Positions 8,894-18,718 of a stretch of DNA of 64,000 nucleotides are shown here, one piece after another. Every line of letters starts with the position of its first letter. The stretch's first letter is position 1. Position numbers and translations under genes: made by a program. This stretch comes from Roseovarius litorisediminis (GTDB lineage Bacteria > Pseudomonadota > Alphaproteobacteria > Rhodobacterales > Rhodobacteraceae). Under the pieces are notes generated by a model. It did no database searches and was not told the DNA's origin. It saw only the letters and a program-made list of their open reading frames with translations. The DNA lies in NCBI RefSeq assembly GCF_900172295.1, contig NZ_FWFL01000004.1, positions 333,940 to 397,939 on the forward strand. Reading direction: 5' to 3'.

Positions 8894-9679
8894 TTAGTCA
8901 ATCAGCCCGGCATTAACCAGATTGGGGCGGTATTTTCGGCTTACCGGCAATTCGTCTCCATTGCTGAGCTTCACAAACAGTTTGTGCGAATTTTCGCGTT
9001 CAATACCAACAACAGCCGAATGCGCCACCCAATGCGACCGGTGGACACAATACCCATGGGTCGGGTCCATCTCGTCAATCGCGTCGGCCAAGCGCATCCG
9101 CAGGGTTTCGACCCCGTTGACCGTGGTAACCTCAACAAAGTGGTCACTGGCCGACAATCTCAGGATCTCGCCCTGAAATTCATCTGACAAACGGCGACAC
9201 AGGCGCGGAACCGGTGCTTCAGGCTCGGTCGGCTTAACCCAATAGCTGCCCGGCTGTTCCAGCCCGCTTTGCCGCCGCAGTACAAACACGCCTGCGGCGA
9301 TCACAAAAGTATTCAATCCAATGCTGATCAGACTCAACCCGTCCAACGATGGCTCGGTCACCCCGCGCACGATCCGGATAACCGGTGAAAGGAAGATGAC
9401 GACCAGAGTTGCCGCGACCAGATCAAAAAGGATCGGGCGTCTGGGGCCGATCAACGCCACCGCCGCTGCCCGCGCAGCATGCCCGATAACAATCGCGATT
9501 GTGACAATGACCAGCCAATAGACCAGCCGCGTTTGCAAGTTCATTCCGGCGTAGGTGCCGAACGGCCCGGCAAGCACCGCGACTACGATGCAAACCGCCC
9601 ACGACAGCAACGTGAAAGGCGACAAGAGTGTGGCAAATGTTTCAGAAAAATGTAACTTTATTCTCGTCAACGTTGACAT
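8894..9679 (-). CDS. membrane-anchored LytTR-domain transcriptional regulator
   Basis: A 261-residue protein from ATG 9679 (a longer GTG/TTG frame exists upstream). The N-terminal half has four predicted membrane helices (roughly residues 18-40, 48-70, 80-100 and 115-135). The C-terminal 100 residues form a LytTR DNA-binding domain, recognisable by the His-Arg-Ser-His-Trp-Val and Val-Ser-Arg-Lys-Tyr-Arg-Pro segments. Roseobacters have several such membrane LytTR proteins; they lack a receiver domain, so the signal is probably sensed through the membrane part. Target genes are unknown. The divergent neighbour is a thioesterase gene. Confidence 0.82.
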   Translation of the reverse strand: MSTLTRIKLHFSETFATLLSPFTLLSWAVCIVVAVLAGPFGTYAGMNLQTRLVYWLVIVTIAIVIGHAARAAAVALIGPRRPILFDLVAATLVVIFLSPVIRIVRGVTEPSLDGLSLISIGLNTFVIAAGVFVLRRQSGLEQPGSYWVKPTEPEAPVPRLCRRLSDEFQGEILRLSASDHFVEVTTVNGVETLRMRLADAIDEMDPTHGYCVHRSHWVAHSAVVGIERENSHKLFVKLSNGDELPVSRKYRPNLVNAGLID

Positions 9680-9790
9680 ACTGCTTACAACCACCCTTGT
9701 GCGTGCATTTATACGCAGTTTTCTCCGCCTGCCAACATTCACGGCGGCCATACTTAAGCTTAATATGAACCAGTTAACGTTACGTCAGGA

Positions 9791-10231
9791 ATGGGAAAAC
9801 TTGCCAATATGTCCCCGCAAACAGAACAGAAAATTCGCAAAAGCTTTGACGCCCAGTCGTTGATGGCGACGCTCGGGGCTTCGATAAAGGCAGTGTCTAA
9901 AGGCGCTGTCGAAATTCAGGCCCCCATTCTCGACAGCAGCCGCCAGCAACATGGCTTTGCTCATGCCGGTCTGACCTTTTCAATCGGGGACAGTGCAGCG
10001 GGTTATTCCGCCCTGTCGGTGCTGCCCGACGATCACGAAGTTTTGACCACCGAGATGAAGATAAACCTGCTGGCCCCGGCCCAAGGCGACCTGTTAATCG
10101 CGCGCGGCCGGGTGATCAAACCAGGCCGCCGTCTGGTGATCGTGCAAGCGGATGTGTTTGCGCTTGCTGGCGAAAACGAGACCCATATCGCGATCATGAC
10201 CGGAACGATGATGCCGGTGCCTGTCACATAA
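9791..10231 (+). CDS. PaaI-family hotdog thioesterase
   Basis: A 146-residue single hotdog-fold protein. The central His-Gly-Phe-Ala-His-Ala-Gly helix motif with Asp in the following helix is the PaaI/YbgC-like acyl-CoA thioesterase signature, and the end of the domain is intact. An alternative ATG at 9809 would remove six residues; neither start has a clear ribosome-binding site. Substrate unknown: phenylacetyl-CoA pathway genes are not nearby. A strong terminator follows directly. Confidence 0.82.
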   Translation: MGKLANMSPQTEQKIRKSFDAQSLMATLGASIKAVSKGAVEIQAPILDSSRQQHGFAHAGLTFSIGDSAAGYSALSVLPDDHEVLTTEMKINLLAPAQGDLLIARGRVIKPGRRLVIVQADVFALAGENETHIAIMTGTMMPVPVT

Positions 10232-10259
10232 AAACCCCCGGCTTGCGACCGGGGGTTTT
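10231..10259. terminator. bidirectional terminator between thioesterase gene and folD
   Basis: Perfect hairpin: 11-base arm AAAACCCCCGG at 10231-10241, a 7-base loop, and CCGGGGGTTTT at 10249-10259. The A-run before and T-run after make it work in both directions, ending the thioesterase gene and the leftward folD transcript. Confidence 0.9.
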
Positions 10260-10302
10260 GATTTCCTTGCAGGCGGCGCTTCCGCGCTCCTTAAGGTCAG
10301 GT

Positions 10303-11193
10303 TCAGGCTGTCAGCCCCTCAGGCTCGGCCAGACCGTTGGCGCGGCAGCAGGCCGTCACCGTATTGGCCAAAAGGCACGCGATGGTCATGGGGCCCACGC
10401 CACCCGGCACCGGTGTAATCGCGCCGGCGCGTTCCACCGCACTTGCAAAATCGACGTCGCCGACCAGCTTGTTCTTGCCGTCCCGCTCGATCCGGTTGAT
10501 GCCCACGTCAATCACGGTGGCGCCTTCCTTGATCCAGTCGCCCGGCACCATCTCGGGGCGGCCCACGGCAGCAACCACGATATCGGCGCGACGCACCACC
10601 TCTGGCAGGTCCTTGGTGCGGCTATGGGCGATCGTCACGGTACAGCTATCACCCAGCAACAGTTGCGCCATCGGCTTGCCCACGATGTTCGAACGCCCGA
10701 TTACCACCGCATCCAGCCCCGACAGGCTGCCATGGTGCTCGCGCAGCATCATCAGGCATCCCAGCGGCGTGCAAGGCACCATCGATTTCTGTCCGGTGCC
10801 CAGCAGGCCGACGTTCGAGATATGAAACCCGTCCACATCCTTGGCCGGATTGATCGAGTTGATCACCAGATCCTCGTCCAGGTGTTTGGGCAGCGGCAGT
10901 TGCACCAGAATGCCATGCACTGCCGGATCGTTGTTCAGCGTATCAATCAGCGCCAGCAGGTCTGCCTCAGCGGTGTCCGCATCCAGCTTGTGCTCGTAGG
11001 AATTCATGCCGACCTCGACAGTCTGCTTGCCCTTTGAGCGGACATAAACCTGACTGGCGGGATCTTCCCCTACCAGCACCACCGCCAGACCCGGGACAAT
11101 GCCGTGTTCTTCTTTCAGACGTGCCACATGGCCCGCGACCTTTTCACGAACCTTGGCCGCAAAGGCCTTGCCGTCGATGATATCAGCACTCAT
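10303..11193 (-). CDS. folD: bifunctional methylenetetrahydrofolate dehydrogenase/cyclohydrolase FolD
   Basis: A 296-residue cytosolic enzyme that interconverts 5,10-methylene-, methenyl- and 10-formyl-tetrahydrofolate with NADP. The substrate-side Tyr-Val-x-x-Lys region is near residues 50-55. The nucleotide-binding segment [11 protein letters not shown] lies near 165-175, and Pro-Gly-Gly-Val-Gly-Pro near 265-270. Length is normal. The ATG follows AAAGGGGTG. It lies 89 bases downstream of fhs, giving a formate-to-methylene-THF one-carbon unit; a strong inverted repeat sits between them. Confidence 0.96.
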   Translation of the reverse strand: MSADIIDGKAFAAKVREKVAGHVARLKEEHGIVPGLAVVLVGEDPASQVYVRSKGKQTVEVGMNSYEHKLDADTAEADLLALIDTLNNDPAVHGILVQLPLPKHLDEDLVINSINPAKDVDGFHISNVGLLGTGQKSMVPCTPLGCLMMLREHHGSLSGLDAVVIGRSNIVGKPMAQLLLGDSCTVTIAHSRTKDLPEVVRRADIVVAAVGRPEMVPGDWIKEGATVIDVGINRIERDGKNKLVGDVDFASAVERAGAITPVPGGVGPMTIACLLANTVTACCRANGLAEPEGLTA

Positions 11194-11239
11194 GCAGCAC
11201 CCCTTTCAGTTTTCTTCAAATACTCTCGCCGAAGGCACA

Positions 11240-11272
11240 GGTTTGACCCGGGTTCAATGCCCGGGTCAAACC
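11240..11272. repeat. 13-bp perfect inverted repeat between fhs and folD
   Basis: Arms GGTTTGACCCGGG (11240-11252) and CCCGGGTCAAACC (11260-11272) with a 7-base loop. In the direction of fhs-folD transcription it is followed by no U-tract, so it looks like a processing or mRNA-stabilising hairpin, not a terminator. The T-rich side lies on the opposite strand. Confidence 0.8.
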
Positions 11273-11282
11273 TTTTATGTCT

Positions 11283-12959
11283 TCAGAACAACCCTTCAAT
11301 CATACCATCATCATTCAGATGGATCGACTCGGCGGCCGGTCTGCTGGGCAGGCCCGGCATGGTCATGATCTCACCGCAGACAACAACAACAAACCCGGCA
11401 CCGGCGCTCAGACGCACTTCGCGGATCGGCACCGAATGGCCGGTAGGGGCGCCGCGACGGGTGGGATCGGTGGTAAAGCTGTACTGGGTCTTGGCCATGC
11501 AGATCGGCAAGTTGCCATAGCCCTGATCTTCCCACTGCTTCAGCTGATCGCGAACCTTCTTGTCGGCCATCACCTCGTCGGCACGATAGATCGACTTGGC
11601 AATACGGTTGATCTTGTCCCACAGCGACATGTCATCGGGGTAGATCGGTGAAAACTGGCTGACTCCGCTGTCGGCAATCTCGGCCACGCGCTTGGCCAGA
11701 TCGGTCGAGCCTTCGCTGCCCAACTCCCAGTGACGGCTCAGGATCGCTTCCGAACCCTGGCTTTTCACGTAGTCCTTGACCGCTTCAACCTCGGCGTCGG
11801 TGTCATTGACAAAATGGTTGATCGCCACAACCACCGGCACGCCGAAAGATTTGAGGTTGCCGATGTGACGTCCAAGGTTCGAACATCCTTCTTTCACCGC
11901 ATCAACGTTTTCTGCACCCAGATCGGCCTTGGCCACGCCGCCGTTCATCTTCATCGCCCGCACGGTCGCCACCAGCACCACACAATCGGGCGCCAGACCG
12001 GCCTTGCGGCACTTGATGTTCATGAATTTCTCGGCCCCCAGATCGGCACCGAAACCGGCTTCGGTCACGACGTAGTCGGCGATTTTCAGCGCCGTTGTGG
12101 TGGCCGTGACCGAGTTGCAGCCATGCGCGATGTTGGCGAACGGTCCGCCATGCACAAAGGCCGGGTTGTTTTCCAGTGTCTGCACCAGATTGGGCTGCAT
12201 CGCGTCTTTCAGCAGCACGGTCATCGCGCCGGCGGCCTGAATATCGCGGCAGAAAACCGGGCTGCGGTCGCGGCGATAGGCCACGATCATGTCACCCAGA
12301 CGTTTTTCAAGGTCTTTCAGGTTGTTTGCCAGGCACAGGATCGCCATGACCTCGGAGGCCACGGTGATGTCAAACCCGCCTTCGCGCGGGAAACCATTGG
12401 CGACACCACCAAGCGAGACGTTGATCTGCCGCAGTGCGCGGTCGTTCATGTCTACAACCCGGCGCCACACCACCCGGCGCACGTCGATATCCAACTCGTT
12501 GCCCCAATAAATGTGGTTGTCGATCATCGCCGACAGCAGGCTGTGCGCGCTGGTGATGGCATGGAAATCGCCGGTGAAGTGCAGGTTCATGTCCTCCATC
12601 GGAACAACCTGCGCGTAACCGCCGCCAGCGGCCCCGCCCTTCATGCCAAAGTTCGGCCCAAGCGACGCTTCGCGAATACAGATCATCGCCTTCTTGCCGA
12701 TACGGTTCAGGCCGTCACCCAGACCCACGGTCGTGGTGGTCTTGCCCTCGCCCGCAGGGGTTGGGTTGATCGCGGTCACAAGGATCAGCTTGCCGGTCTT
12801 GTTGCCCTGAACCGAGTTGATGTACTCTTGGCTCACCTTGGCCTTGTCGTGGCCGTAGGGCAGCAGATGCTCGGTCGGGATGCCCAGCTTGTCACCGATT
12901 TCCTGAATCGGTTTTTTCTTGGCTTCGCGCGCAATCTCGATGTCAGATTTATAGCTCAT
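11283..12959 (-). CDS. fhs: formate-tetrahydrofolate ligase
   Basis: A 558-residue enzyme that makes 10-formyl-THF from formate, THF and ATP. The P-loop region Pro-Thr-Pro-Ala-Gly-Glu-Gly-Lys-Thr is near residues 67-75, and the length matches the family. The ATG has a GAAGGAAAAAC ribosome-binding site. With downstream folD it can feed formate-derived carbon into biosynthesis or run in reverse to oxidise C1 units from methylated osmolytes, which is common in roseobacters. The upstream gap has an inverted repeat that may be a control site. Confidence 0.96.
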   Translation of the reverse strand: MSYKSDIEIAREAKKKPIQEIGDKLGIPTEHLLPYGHDKAKVSQEYINSVQGNKTGKLILVTAINPTPAGEGKTTTTVGLGDGLNRIGKKAMICIREASLGPNFGMKGGAAGGGYAQVVPMEDMNLHFTGDFHAITSAHSLLSAMIDNHIYWGNELDIDVRRVVWRRVVDMNDRALRQINVSLGGVANGFPREGGFDITVASEVMAILCLANNLKDLEKRLGDMIVAYRRDRSPVFCRDIQAAGAMTVLLKDAMQPNLVQTLENNPAFVHGGPFANIAHGCNSVTATTTALKIADYVVTEAGFGADLGAEKFMNIKCRKAGLAPDCVVLVATVRAMKMNGGVAKADLGAENVDAVKEGCSNLGRHIGNLKSFGVPVVVAINHFVNDTDAEVEAVKDYVKSQGSEAILSRHWELGSEGSTDLAKRVAEIADSGVSQFSPIYPDDMSLWDKINRIAKSIYRADEVMADKKVRDQLKQWEDQGYGNLPICMAKTQYSFTTDPTRRGAPTGHSVPIREVRLSAGAGFVVVVCGEIMTMPGLPSRPAAESIHLNDDGMIEGLF

Positions 12960-13005
12960 TGTTTTTCCTTCAAGGTGGCCGCCGGGCGGATTGATCTGAC
13001 AACGC

Positions 13006-13028
13006 TATACCGGGTCTTCCACGGTATA
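13006..13028. promoter_or_regulatory. inverted repeat upstream of fhs
   Basis: TATACCG at 13006-13012 and CGGTATA at 13022-13028 are perfect 7-base arms with a 9-base spacer, 47-69 bases upstream of the fhs start. Size and position suit a dimeric regulator site, but no regulator gene is adjacent. Confidence 0.35.
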
Positions 13029-13145
13029 CAGACTGCGAATCCGACATATCCCGCACCTGATGCGGCGAGCCGCCGCAGCCAGGTTTCTTTTCGGAAACAC
13101 GCTGTCACCTTGTATTGCAGGGTGCGGAACACTCTTTTGGGCCGG

Positions 13146-13751
13146 TCAATCCGCGTCGCTTGATACGTCGCTCAGATGCTGCCATATGCGCTGATCCGGA
13201 ACATGCAGGCGCAACGTATCGCCCACCCGCAACGGCCCTTCCCGCTCGACCCAGGCTGTTACCCCCCGTCGGCCTTTGGCCGCCGATTTGAATGCCTTGC
13301 CATGGCCCGGGGCGTCTTCATTGATCACCGGGGCGGGAAGAACGCAGGGACGGTTTTCCATGTCCACGACCAAAGTTGTGCCATCCTGCGTCTGCAGCCG
13401 TGATGACGGTGGCACATGAGTAAAATCAGGAATGCCTTCGATCACAATCGACGCTCCGATCCACGCAGGATCAAACTCGGCCACACCGATCTTGGCGGCG
13501 ATTGCCGCCAGTTCCTCGGCCGAGACAACCGAAAACTGCCTGACGTTGCGAATCTCGGTGTAACGCGGATACTGGCTTGTCACCCGGCTGCACGAGGGCC
13601 GGGTCAGCCCGGCATGCTCTTCACCCGCGACCCCTGCAAATGTCGCCTGCACCTCTTGCAGGGGTTCAGACCGCAGGCTGGTTTCACGATCTGCGACCCG
13701 CCCCAACCAAACAATTTTCGCAACAAATTCCGTGGGCAGCAATGCAGGCAT
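13146..13751 (-). CDS. MOSC domain-containing protein
   Basis: A 201-residue protein taken from ATG 13751, which has AAAAGGTG eight bases upstream; the GTG three codons earlier overlaps that ribosome-binding site. The sequence fits the MOSC (molybdenum cofactor sulfurase C-terminal) fold seen in YiiM-like proteins. The pattern is an N-terminal beta segment, an Arg-Asn-x-Arg-Gln-Phe-Ser segment in the middle and a Gly-Arg-Arg-Gly-Val-Thr-Ala-Trp-Val segment near the end. Such proteins bind Moco or move sulfur, but the substrate is unknown. No Moco genes are adjacent. Confidence 0.75.
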   Translation of the reverse strand: MPALLPTEFVAKIVWLGRVADRETSLRSEPLQEVQATFAGVAGEEHAGLTRPSCSRVTSQYPRYTEIRNVRQFSVVSAEELAAIAAKIGVAEFDPAWIGASIVIEGIPDFTHVPPSSRLQTQDGTTLVVDMENRPCVLPAPVINEDAPGHGKAFKSAAKGRRGVTAWVEREGPLRVGDTLRLHVPDQRIWQHLSDVSSDAD

Positions 13752-13846
13752 CAGGATCACCTTTTCATAATCAATTTGCGCGCACCTTCCCCCGATCCGC
13801 CGAAACGGTCAAATGAAAATATGATTCGTGGGCTTCAGGGGCAGTG

Positions 13847-14632
13847 CTACACCGTCAGGGTGAAAAACATCCGCCGGAAGGGAAACAGAACCGAGCCATC
13901 AGCGCGTACCGGATAGGCCGCATGCATGACTTCTTCGTACCGCTTGATCACTTCTGATTTTTCTTTGTCGTCAAGCGCCTGCAGCACCGGTCGCGCATAG
14001 GTGCTTTCGGTAAAACGGCGCACCGGATGGCTGCCCGTTTCGGCCATAAGACGCTGATAATATTCGGTTTCCCACATGCGGAACTGTCCCAGACGGCTCA
14101 GCAATTCTTCGTATTTCACCGGGGCCATCACGCCAGGCGTGCCCATTTTCTCGACCCGTCCAGGGCACATTTCCTCGACCAGGGTTAACCAGACACGGTG
14201 CGACGGCGCCTTGTTCTGATGCGGCATCTGAATGGCCAAAGTCCCGCCTTTGCCCAGCATCCCCGCCAGCTTTGGCATCAGCTTTTCATGGCCGCCAACC
14301 CAGTGCAGCGCAGCATTGGAAAAAATCAGACCCGGCGCGCGGCGCGGATGCCAATCGTTGATATCGGCCTGTTGCAGGCTGTCATAGGCACCCGTCTGCT
14401 TTGCCTTTTCCAACATCGCAGGCGATGCATCAACCCCAACCACCTGCCGGCCACCCGCGCGGGCCGTCAGGGCATCGCCGATCGCGCCATTGCCACAGCC
14501 CAGATCAACAATATCGCCGGCCCCCATCTGGCCCACCGCATTCAGCAGGTCCAGCGCCGGGCGCAGGCGTTGATCACGGAACCGGGCATAGGCGCCCGGG
14601 TTCCAGTCGGGCTGTTTCACCGGGCCGCTCAC
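13847..14632 (-). CDS. tam: trans-aconitate 2-methyltransferase-like SAM methyltransferase
   Basis: A 261-residue class I methyltransferase. The SAM-binding Val-Asp-Leu-Gly-Cys-Gly-Asn-Gly motif is near residues 42-49 and an acidic Gly-Val-Asp-Ala-Ser-Pro motif II follows. The Phe-Ser-Asn-Ala-Ala-Leu-His-Trp-Val segment and the overall length match Tam, which methylates the aconitase by-product trans-aconitate. It starts with GTG, overlapping the ftsH stop as GTGA, so it is probably translated by coupling. It is the last gene of the leftward tol-tilS-ftsH unit. Confidence 0.85.
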   Translation of the reverse strand: MSGPVKQPDWNPGAYARFRDQRLRPALDLLNAVGQMGAGDIVDLGCGNGAIGDALTARAGGRQVVGVDASPAMLEKAKQTGAYDSLQQADINDWHPRRAPGLIFSNAALHWVGGHEKLMPKLAGMLGKGGTLAIQMPHQNKAPSHRVWLTLVEEMCPGRVEKMGTPGVMAPVKYEELLSRLGQFRMWETEYYQRLMAETGSHPVRRFTESTYARPVLQALDDKEKSEVIKRYEEVMHAAYPVRADGSVLFPFRRMFFTLTV

Positions 14633-16545
14633 GTCGAGGGCTCGGGCTCCAACCCGCCACCGGGCGACGATTTGGGTTTGGTCTTGGGAATCGCTGTGAC
14701 AGACGGCTTGATTTCATCGCCAGCCGTGTCACCATCATCGTCATCCGACGAAGGCGGCTCGCCGCGCACGACACGCATGATTTCCTCGCCGGTCAGGGTT
14801 TCATATTCCAGCAGCCCCTTGGCCAGACGCTCCCACTCTTCCTTCTTGTCGGTCAGAATTTTGTGGGCCATCACATAGGCCTCGTCGATCAGACGCTTCA
14901 CCTCATCTTCAATCAGTTCCTTGGTATGGGCCGAGATCGAAAATCCGCCTGCGCCATTGCCCATGTATCCCTCATGGGCCTGCTCATAGTCGACATTGCC
15001 AACCTTGTCTGACATGCCCCACCGCATCACCATCGCGCGTGCCAATCCACTGGCCTGCTGAATGTCGCCTGCGGGGCCGTTGCTGACATTGTCCTCACCG
15101 TATTTCAGAATCTCGGCAGCTTTCCCGGCCATGGTCATCGCCAGTTTCTGTTCGCATTCCGACCGGTGCCAGTTCAGACGGTCAATCTCGGGCAGGCTGA
15201 CAACCATCCCCAACGCGCCACCGCGCGGGATGATCGTGGCCTTGTAGACCGGATCGCATTTCGGCAATTCCAGACCTACAACCGCATGGCCGGCTTCGTG
15301 ATAGGCGGTTTTTTCCTTTTGCTCGTCGGTCAGCACCATCGATCGGCGCTCGGCCCCCATCATCACCTTGTCCTTGGCTTGTTCAAAATCGTCCATGGTG
15401 ACAAAGCGGCGGCCAACGCGGGCCGCTGTCAACGCAGCCTCGTTCACCAGGTTAGCCAGATCGGCGCCCGAGAACCCAGGCGTACCACGGGCAATAATGC
15501 GCAGATCCACATCAGGACCAAGCGGGGTTTTGCGGGCGTGTACGCCCAAAATTTTCTCGCGGCCTTTGATGTCAGGATTACCAACGGTGACCTGACGGTC
15601 AAACCGGCCCGGACGCAACAGCGCAGGGTCCAGCACGTCCTTTCGGTTGGTTGCGGCCAGGATGATCACGCCTTCGTTGGCTTCAAACCCGTCCATTTCA
15701 ACCAGCAGCTGGTTCAACGTCTGCTCGCGCTCATCGTTACCACCGCCATACCCGGCACCACGATGGCGTCCAACAGCGTCGATCTCGTCGATGAAAACAA
15801 TACAGGGTGCGTTCTTTTTCGCCTGCTCGAACATGTCGCGCACGCGGCTTGCCCCCACGCCTACGAACATTTCAACAAAGTCAGAACCGCTGATCGTGAA
15901 GAACGGTACACCCGCCTCACCCGCAATCGCCCGGGCCAGCAGTGTTTTACCTGTGCCCGGAGGGCCAACCAGCAGCGCCCCTTTGGGAATCTTGCCACCA
16001 AGGCGGCTGAATTTCTGCGGATGACGCAGGAACTCCACGATTTCCTGCAGTTCTTCCTTGGCCTCATCGATGCCCGCCACATCGTCAAATGTGACACGGC
16101 CATGCTTTTCGGTCAGCATTTTGGCCTTGGATTTGCCAAAGCCCATCGCGCCACCTTTGCCGCCACCCTGCATGCGATTCATGAAATAAATCCACACGCC
16201 AATCAGCAACAGGAACGGCAACAGCGAAATCAGAAAGGTCTGAAAGCCGGATTGTTCCTGACTTTCCGCCGTGACCGGCACACCTTTTTCGATCAAACGA
16301 GAGGTAATCTCGGCATCGACCGGCTTGATGGTGATGAATTCCTTGCCCGATGCATCCCGATAGCGAATGCTTTCGCCATCCAGCACGACCTGGCTCACAC
16401 CGCCGTTTTCCACAGCCGTCACAAACTCGGAATATTTAACCGATTTGCTCTGCAACGTGTTTCCAGAGCCGCTGAAAAGGTTGAACAGCGCCATAATCAG
16501 CAGAAAAAGGACCAGCCAAAAGGCGATGTTTCTTGCGTTACCCAA
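14629..16545 (-). CDS. ftsH: ATP-dependent zinc metalloprotease FtsH
   Basis: A 638-residue membrane AAA protease that degrades misassembled membrane proteins and short-lived regulators. I place the start at TTG 16545, since GGGAGA lies six bases upstream and the product then begins just before the first membrane helix (4-24), as in relatives. The longer frame to 16599 adds 18 residues of no family likeness. A second helix lies at about 101-121, Walker A at 194-201, Walker B at 249-254 and the zinc site His-Glu-Ala-Gly-His at 416-420. tam overlaps the stop. Confidence 0.95.
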   Translation of the reverse strand: MGNARNIAFWLVLFLLIMALFNLFSGSGNTLQSKSVKYSEFVTAVENGGVSQVVLDGESIRYRDASGKEFITIKPVDAEITSRLIEKGVPVTAESQEQSGFQTFLISLLPFLLLIGVWIYFMNRMQGGGKGGAMGFGKSKAKMLTEKHGRVTFDDVAGIDEAKEELQEIVEFLRHPQKFSRLGGKIPKGALLVGPPGTGKTLLARAIAGEAGVPFFTISGSDFVEMFVGVGASRVRDMFEQAKKNAPCIVFIDEIDAVGRHRGAGYGGGNDEREQTLNQLLVEMDGFEANEGVIILAATNRKDVLDPALLRPGRFDRQVTVGNPDIKGREKILGVHARKTPLGPDVDLRIIARGTPGFSGADLANLVNEAALTAARVGRRFVTMDDFEQAKDKVMMGAERRSMVLTDEQKEKTAYHEAGHAVVGLELPKCDPVYKATIIPRGGALGMVVSLPEIDRLNWHRSECEQKLAMTMAGKAAEILKYGEDNVSNGPAGDIQQASGLARAMVMRWGMSDKVGNVDYEQAHEGYMGNGAGGFSISAHTKELIEDEVKRLIDEAYVMAHKILTDKKEEWERLAKGLLEYETLTGEEIMRVVRGEPPSSDDDDGDTAGDEIKPSVTAIPKTKPKSSPGGGLEPEPST

Positions 16546-16602
16546 GGAATCTCTCCCAAAAATTCGGATTGGGCCTGCGTCTATCACATGGCCCGCCACT
16601 CT

Positions 16603-16630
16603 TAAATAGAGATCATACCTACATCTTCAA
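16603..16630 (-). promoter_or_regulatory. candidate ftsH promoter overlapping the end of tilS
   Basis: TTGAAG (16625-16630, leftward) and CTATTTA (16603-16609) are 16 bases apart, counted to TATTTA, and 58 bases before the ftsH start. The -10 resembles alphaproteobacterial heat-shock (RpoH) boxes of CTATNT type, which would suit ftsH, but the -35 is only partial. Confidence 0.4.
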
Positions 16631-17880
16631 TGAGATAATAATGCGGCAAAGTAATGTTCACCATCTCTAATCATTTCTGCAGACCAGCCGTTTTCTGATC
16701 TTGCCACCGGCGCGGCCAGCAGTTCGCGCCCTTGCCACACTGCCGGACTGGCGATAACCGATGCCAGCGGCAGGCCGCTTTCACGCCATTCCGGACATTC
16801 CGACAGACCCTCATGGCCCAAGGCGGCAATCTCTGCCCCCACTGTGACCGGGCCGGTTATTTTCCAGCGCCCGTCCCAGATTTCATCAGTCCCGCACCGC
16901 AGGCCAGCCACGGCGTTGTATTCCCGGCTGACACGCAATTGTTCCGTGCCCACGGTGATCTGGCAGCCCTGCAAGGTCATGCTGTTTCCGCTCCTGATGG
17001 CATCCAGCAGCAGATCCATGGCACGGCCGCGGGGGCCATATTCTGCACCGCTGACCCATTTCAATGCGTCTTGCAGCAAGCGGCGGGCAATCTCGCCTCG
17101 CAGCGCCCGAAACCCTTTGCGGTCGATCAGCAGATCACCCTGTTGAAACCCAACGCTTTTGCGTGCAGCCAGAAAGGCGTACCAGTAAAGGGTATCGCGC
17201 ACGTCGGACATGTGATGGGCCACATTTGACAGGTTCTGCGCAGTGATCCCCAGTGGCGCCAATGCCGCCAGAACCCGCCGCGCCCGAACCCGTTCATAAG
17301 CAAGATCCGCGTTGCTTGGGTCGTCGACCCATGCCATCCCCCTGTCGCGCAACACATCGCGCAACTCTTCGCGGGAGATATGCAGTGCCGGGCGGCAGAA
17401 AATCACCTTGCCCTGCCGCCGGGTCGCGGCCATCGCCGACAGCCCGTCCACACCGGCCTCACGCGCCAGCCGCATCAGGAACGTTTCGGCCTGATCATCG
17501 GCTGTATGTCCAAGGGCGATTGCGTCAATCCCACGCGCGCTGGCCCAGTCAACCATCAGACCATAGCGCGCACGACGGGCCTGATCCGGCAGGTTCCCCT
17601 GCCCGTTCCAATCTGTCCATGCCAGCGTCTCATGGGGAATATCCAGACCCTCGCATATCCGGGCCACCTGTTCGGCCTCGTCGCGGGCCTCGTCGCGCAG
17701 GCGGTGATCCACCGTCACCGCAACCAGTTTCGGCCCGCCTTCCCGGCGCCAGTCGTTCAGTAAAACCAACAGCGCCAGCGAATCGCTACCACCCGACACG
17801 GCAACGCCCAGCGTTTCGGGTGGCTTGGGCAGAAAGTGGGCAATAATCCGGTCGCGCAGCAAATCAGCCCTGCTCGTCAC
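16627..17880 (-). CDS. tilS: tRNA(Ile)-lysidine synthetase TilS
   Basis: A 417-residue cytosolic enzyme that converts C34 of tRNA-Ile(CAU) to lysidine, letting it read AUA. The PP-loop Ser-Gly-Gly-Ser-Asp-Ser is at residues 29-34, and the core N-type ATP pyrophosphatase domain runs to about 210. It begins with GTG overlapping the cpoB stop codon as GTGA, so it belongs to the tol-pal transcript. ftsH follows after 81 bases; tilS-ftsH adjacency is widespread in bacteria. Confidence 0.95.
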   Translation of the reverse strand: MTSRADLLRDRIIAHFLPKPPETLGVAVSGGSDSLALLVLLNDWRREGGPKLVAVTVDHRLRDEARDEAEQVARICEGLDIPHETLAWTDWNGQGNLPDQARRARYGLMVDWASARGIDAIALGHTADDQAETFLMRLAREAGVDGLSAMAATRRQGKVIFCRPALHISREELRDVLRDRGMAWVDDPSNADLAYERVRARRVLAALAPLGITAQNLSNVAHHMSDVRDTLYWYAFLAARKSVGFQQGDLLIDRKGFRALRGEIARRLLQDALKWVSGAEYGPRGRAMDLLLDAIRSGNSMTLQGCQITVGTEQLRVSREYNAVAGLRCGTDEIWDGRWKITGPVTVGAEIAALGHEGLSECPEWRESGLPLASVIASPAVWQGRELLAAPVARSENGWSAEMIRDGEHYFAALLSH

Positions 17881-18704
17881 GAACAGCCCAGATCAGCCAT
17901 TGCCGTTCTGGCCTCGGTCGCCGCATCTGTTTGCGGAAAGCGGCTGCCGACCTCGCCCAGGGTGACGCAGGCCTCATCGGTCTGGCCCAGACCGCCCAAG
18001 GCGTTGCCCAGATGATACAACGCTTCGGGGGCCACCGGCCCGGTTGGCGCCGCACTGAACGTATCCAGATAGGCCCGCGCCGCGCCTGTCAGTTCACCCG
18101 CACCTTCCAGTGCCTGACCACGCATAAGCCCGGCACGCGCTGTCAGGGGTCCGCCGGGATAGGCATTCTGAAAACTTGCAAACTGCTCGGCAGCGGCGGC
18201 ATAGTCACCCGCGTTCAACGCGTCTTCGGCACGCCTGAAATCACTTTCCTCACCCACAGCCATCTGCGGGCCGTCGGCGTCAGGCTGAGTCACAACCGTG
18301 CCGACACTGCCGGTTGCCGGCAGCACCCCGCCCAGCGTGCTGCCTTCTTCCAGCGTCCCGACATCGCAGCCCTGTTCAAGCTCGCACAGGCGGTACTCCA
18401 GATCGCCCACCCGGTTGGTACCGTCGCTAACCACCCGGTCGATGCGAAACTCAAGCTCTTCGGTCTTTGATGTCAGACGCTGCAATTCGCTTTCAATCGC
18501 TGCAACCCGATCCAGCGCCGAGCCACCGATGCTCGCATCCCCGACCGACCCCGTCGTGCTCAGCTCGCGCTTGAGCTTCTGCAACTCGACATACAGCACC
18601 GACAACTCCTGGCGGATGTCCGCCAGGGTTTCATCGGTCTGCGCGACACCCGGTGCGGGGCTTACCATTGCCACAAGGGCCAGAACCTTTACAAAACGGC
18701 GCAT
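17877..18704 (-). CDS. cpoB: tol-pal system protein CpoB/YbgF
   Basis: A 275-residue periplasmic protein. It has a signal peptide ending near Gly-Val-Ala-Gln, then a coiled-coil region (about 28-110) and a C-terminal TPR domain (about 150-270). CpoB links peptidoglycan synthesis by PBP1B to Tol-Pal during outer-membrane constriction. The ATG at 18704 has GGAGGACGCG before it; the longer TTG frame to 18791 overlaps pal and has no signal peptide start. It lies 14 bases after pal. Confidence 0.92.
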   Translation of the reverse strand: MRRFVKVLALVAMVSPAPGVAQTDETLADIRQELSVLYVELQKLKRELSTTGSVGDASIGGSALDRVAAIESELQRLTSKTEELEFRIDRVVSDGTNRVGDLEYRLCELEQGCDVGTLEEGSTLGGVLPATGSVGTVVTQPDADGPQMAVGEESDFRRAEDALNAGDYAAAAEQFASFQNAYPGGPLTARAGLMRGQALEGAGELTGAARAYLDTFSAAPTGPVAPEALYHLGNALGGLGQTDEACVTLGEVGSRFPQTDAATEARTAMADLGCS

Positions 18705-18718
18705 CGCGTCCTCCGCTA

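Noticed and set aside
10243..11037. 264-codon open frame opposite folD
   Set aside because: It begins inside the bidirectional terminator and is antisense to a certain gene.
11730..13163. 477-codon open frame opposite fhs
   Set aside because: Antisense shadow of fhs with the same His/Arg/Val-rich bias and no recognisable domain.
15166..16605. 479-codon open frame opposite ftsH
   Set aside because: Shadow of a strongly conserved gene; no domain and no start signal.
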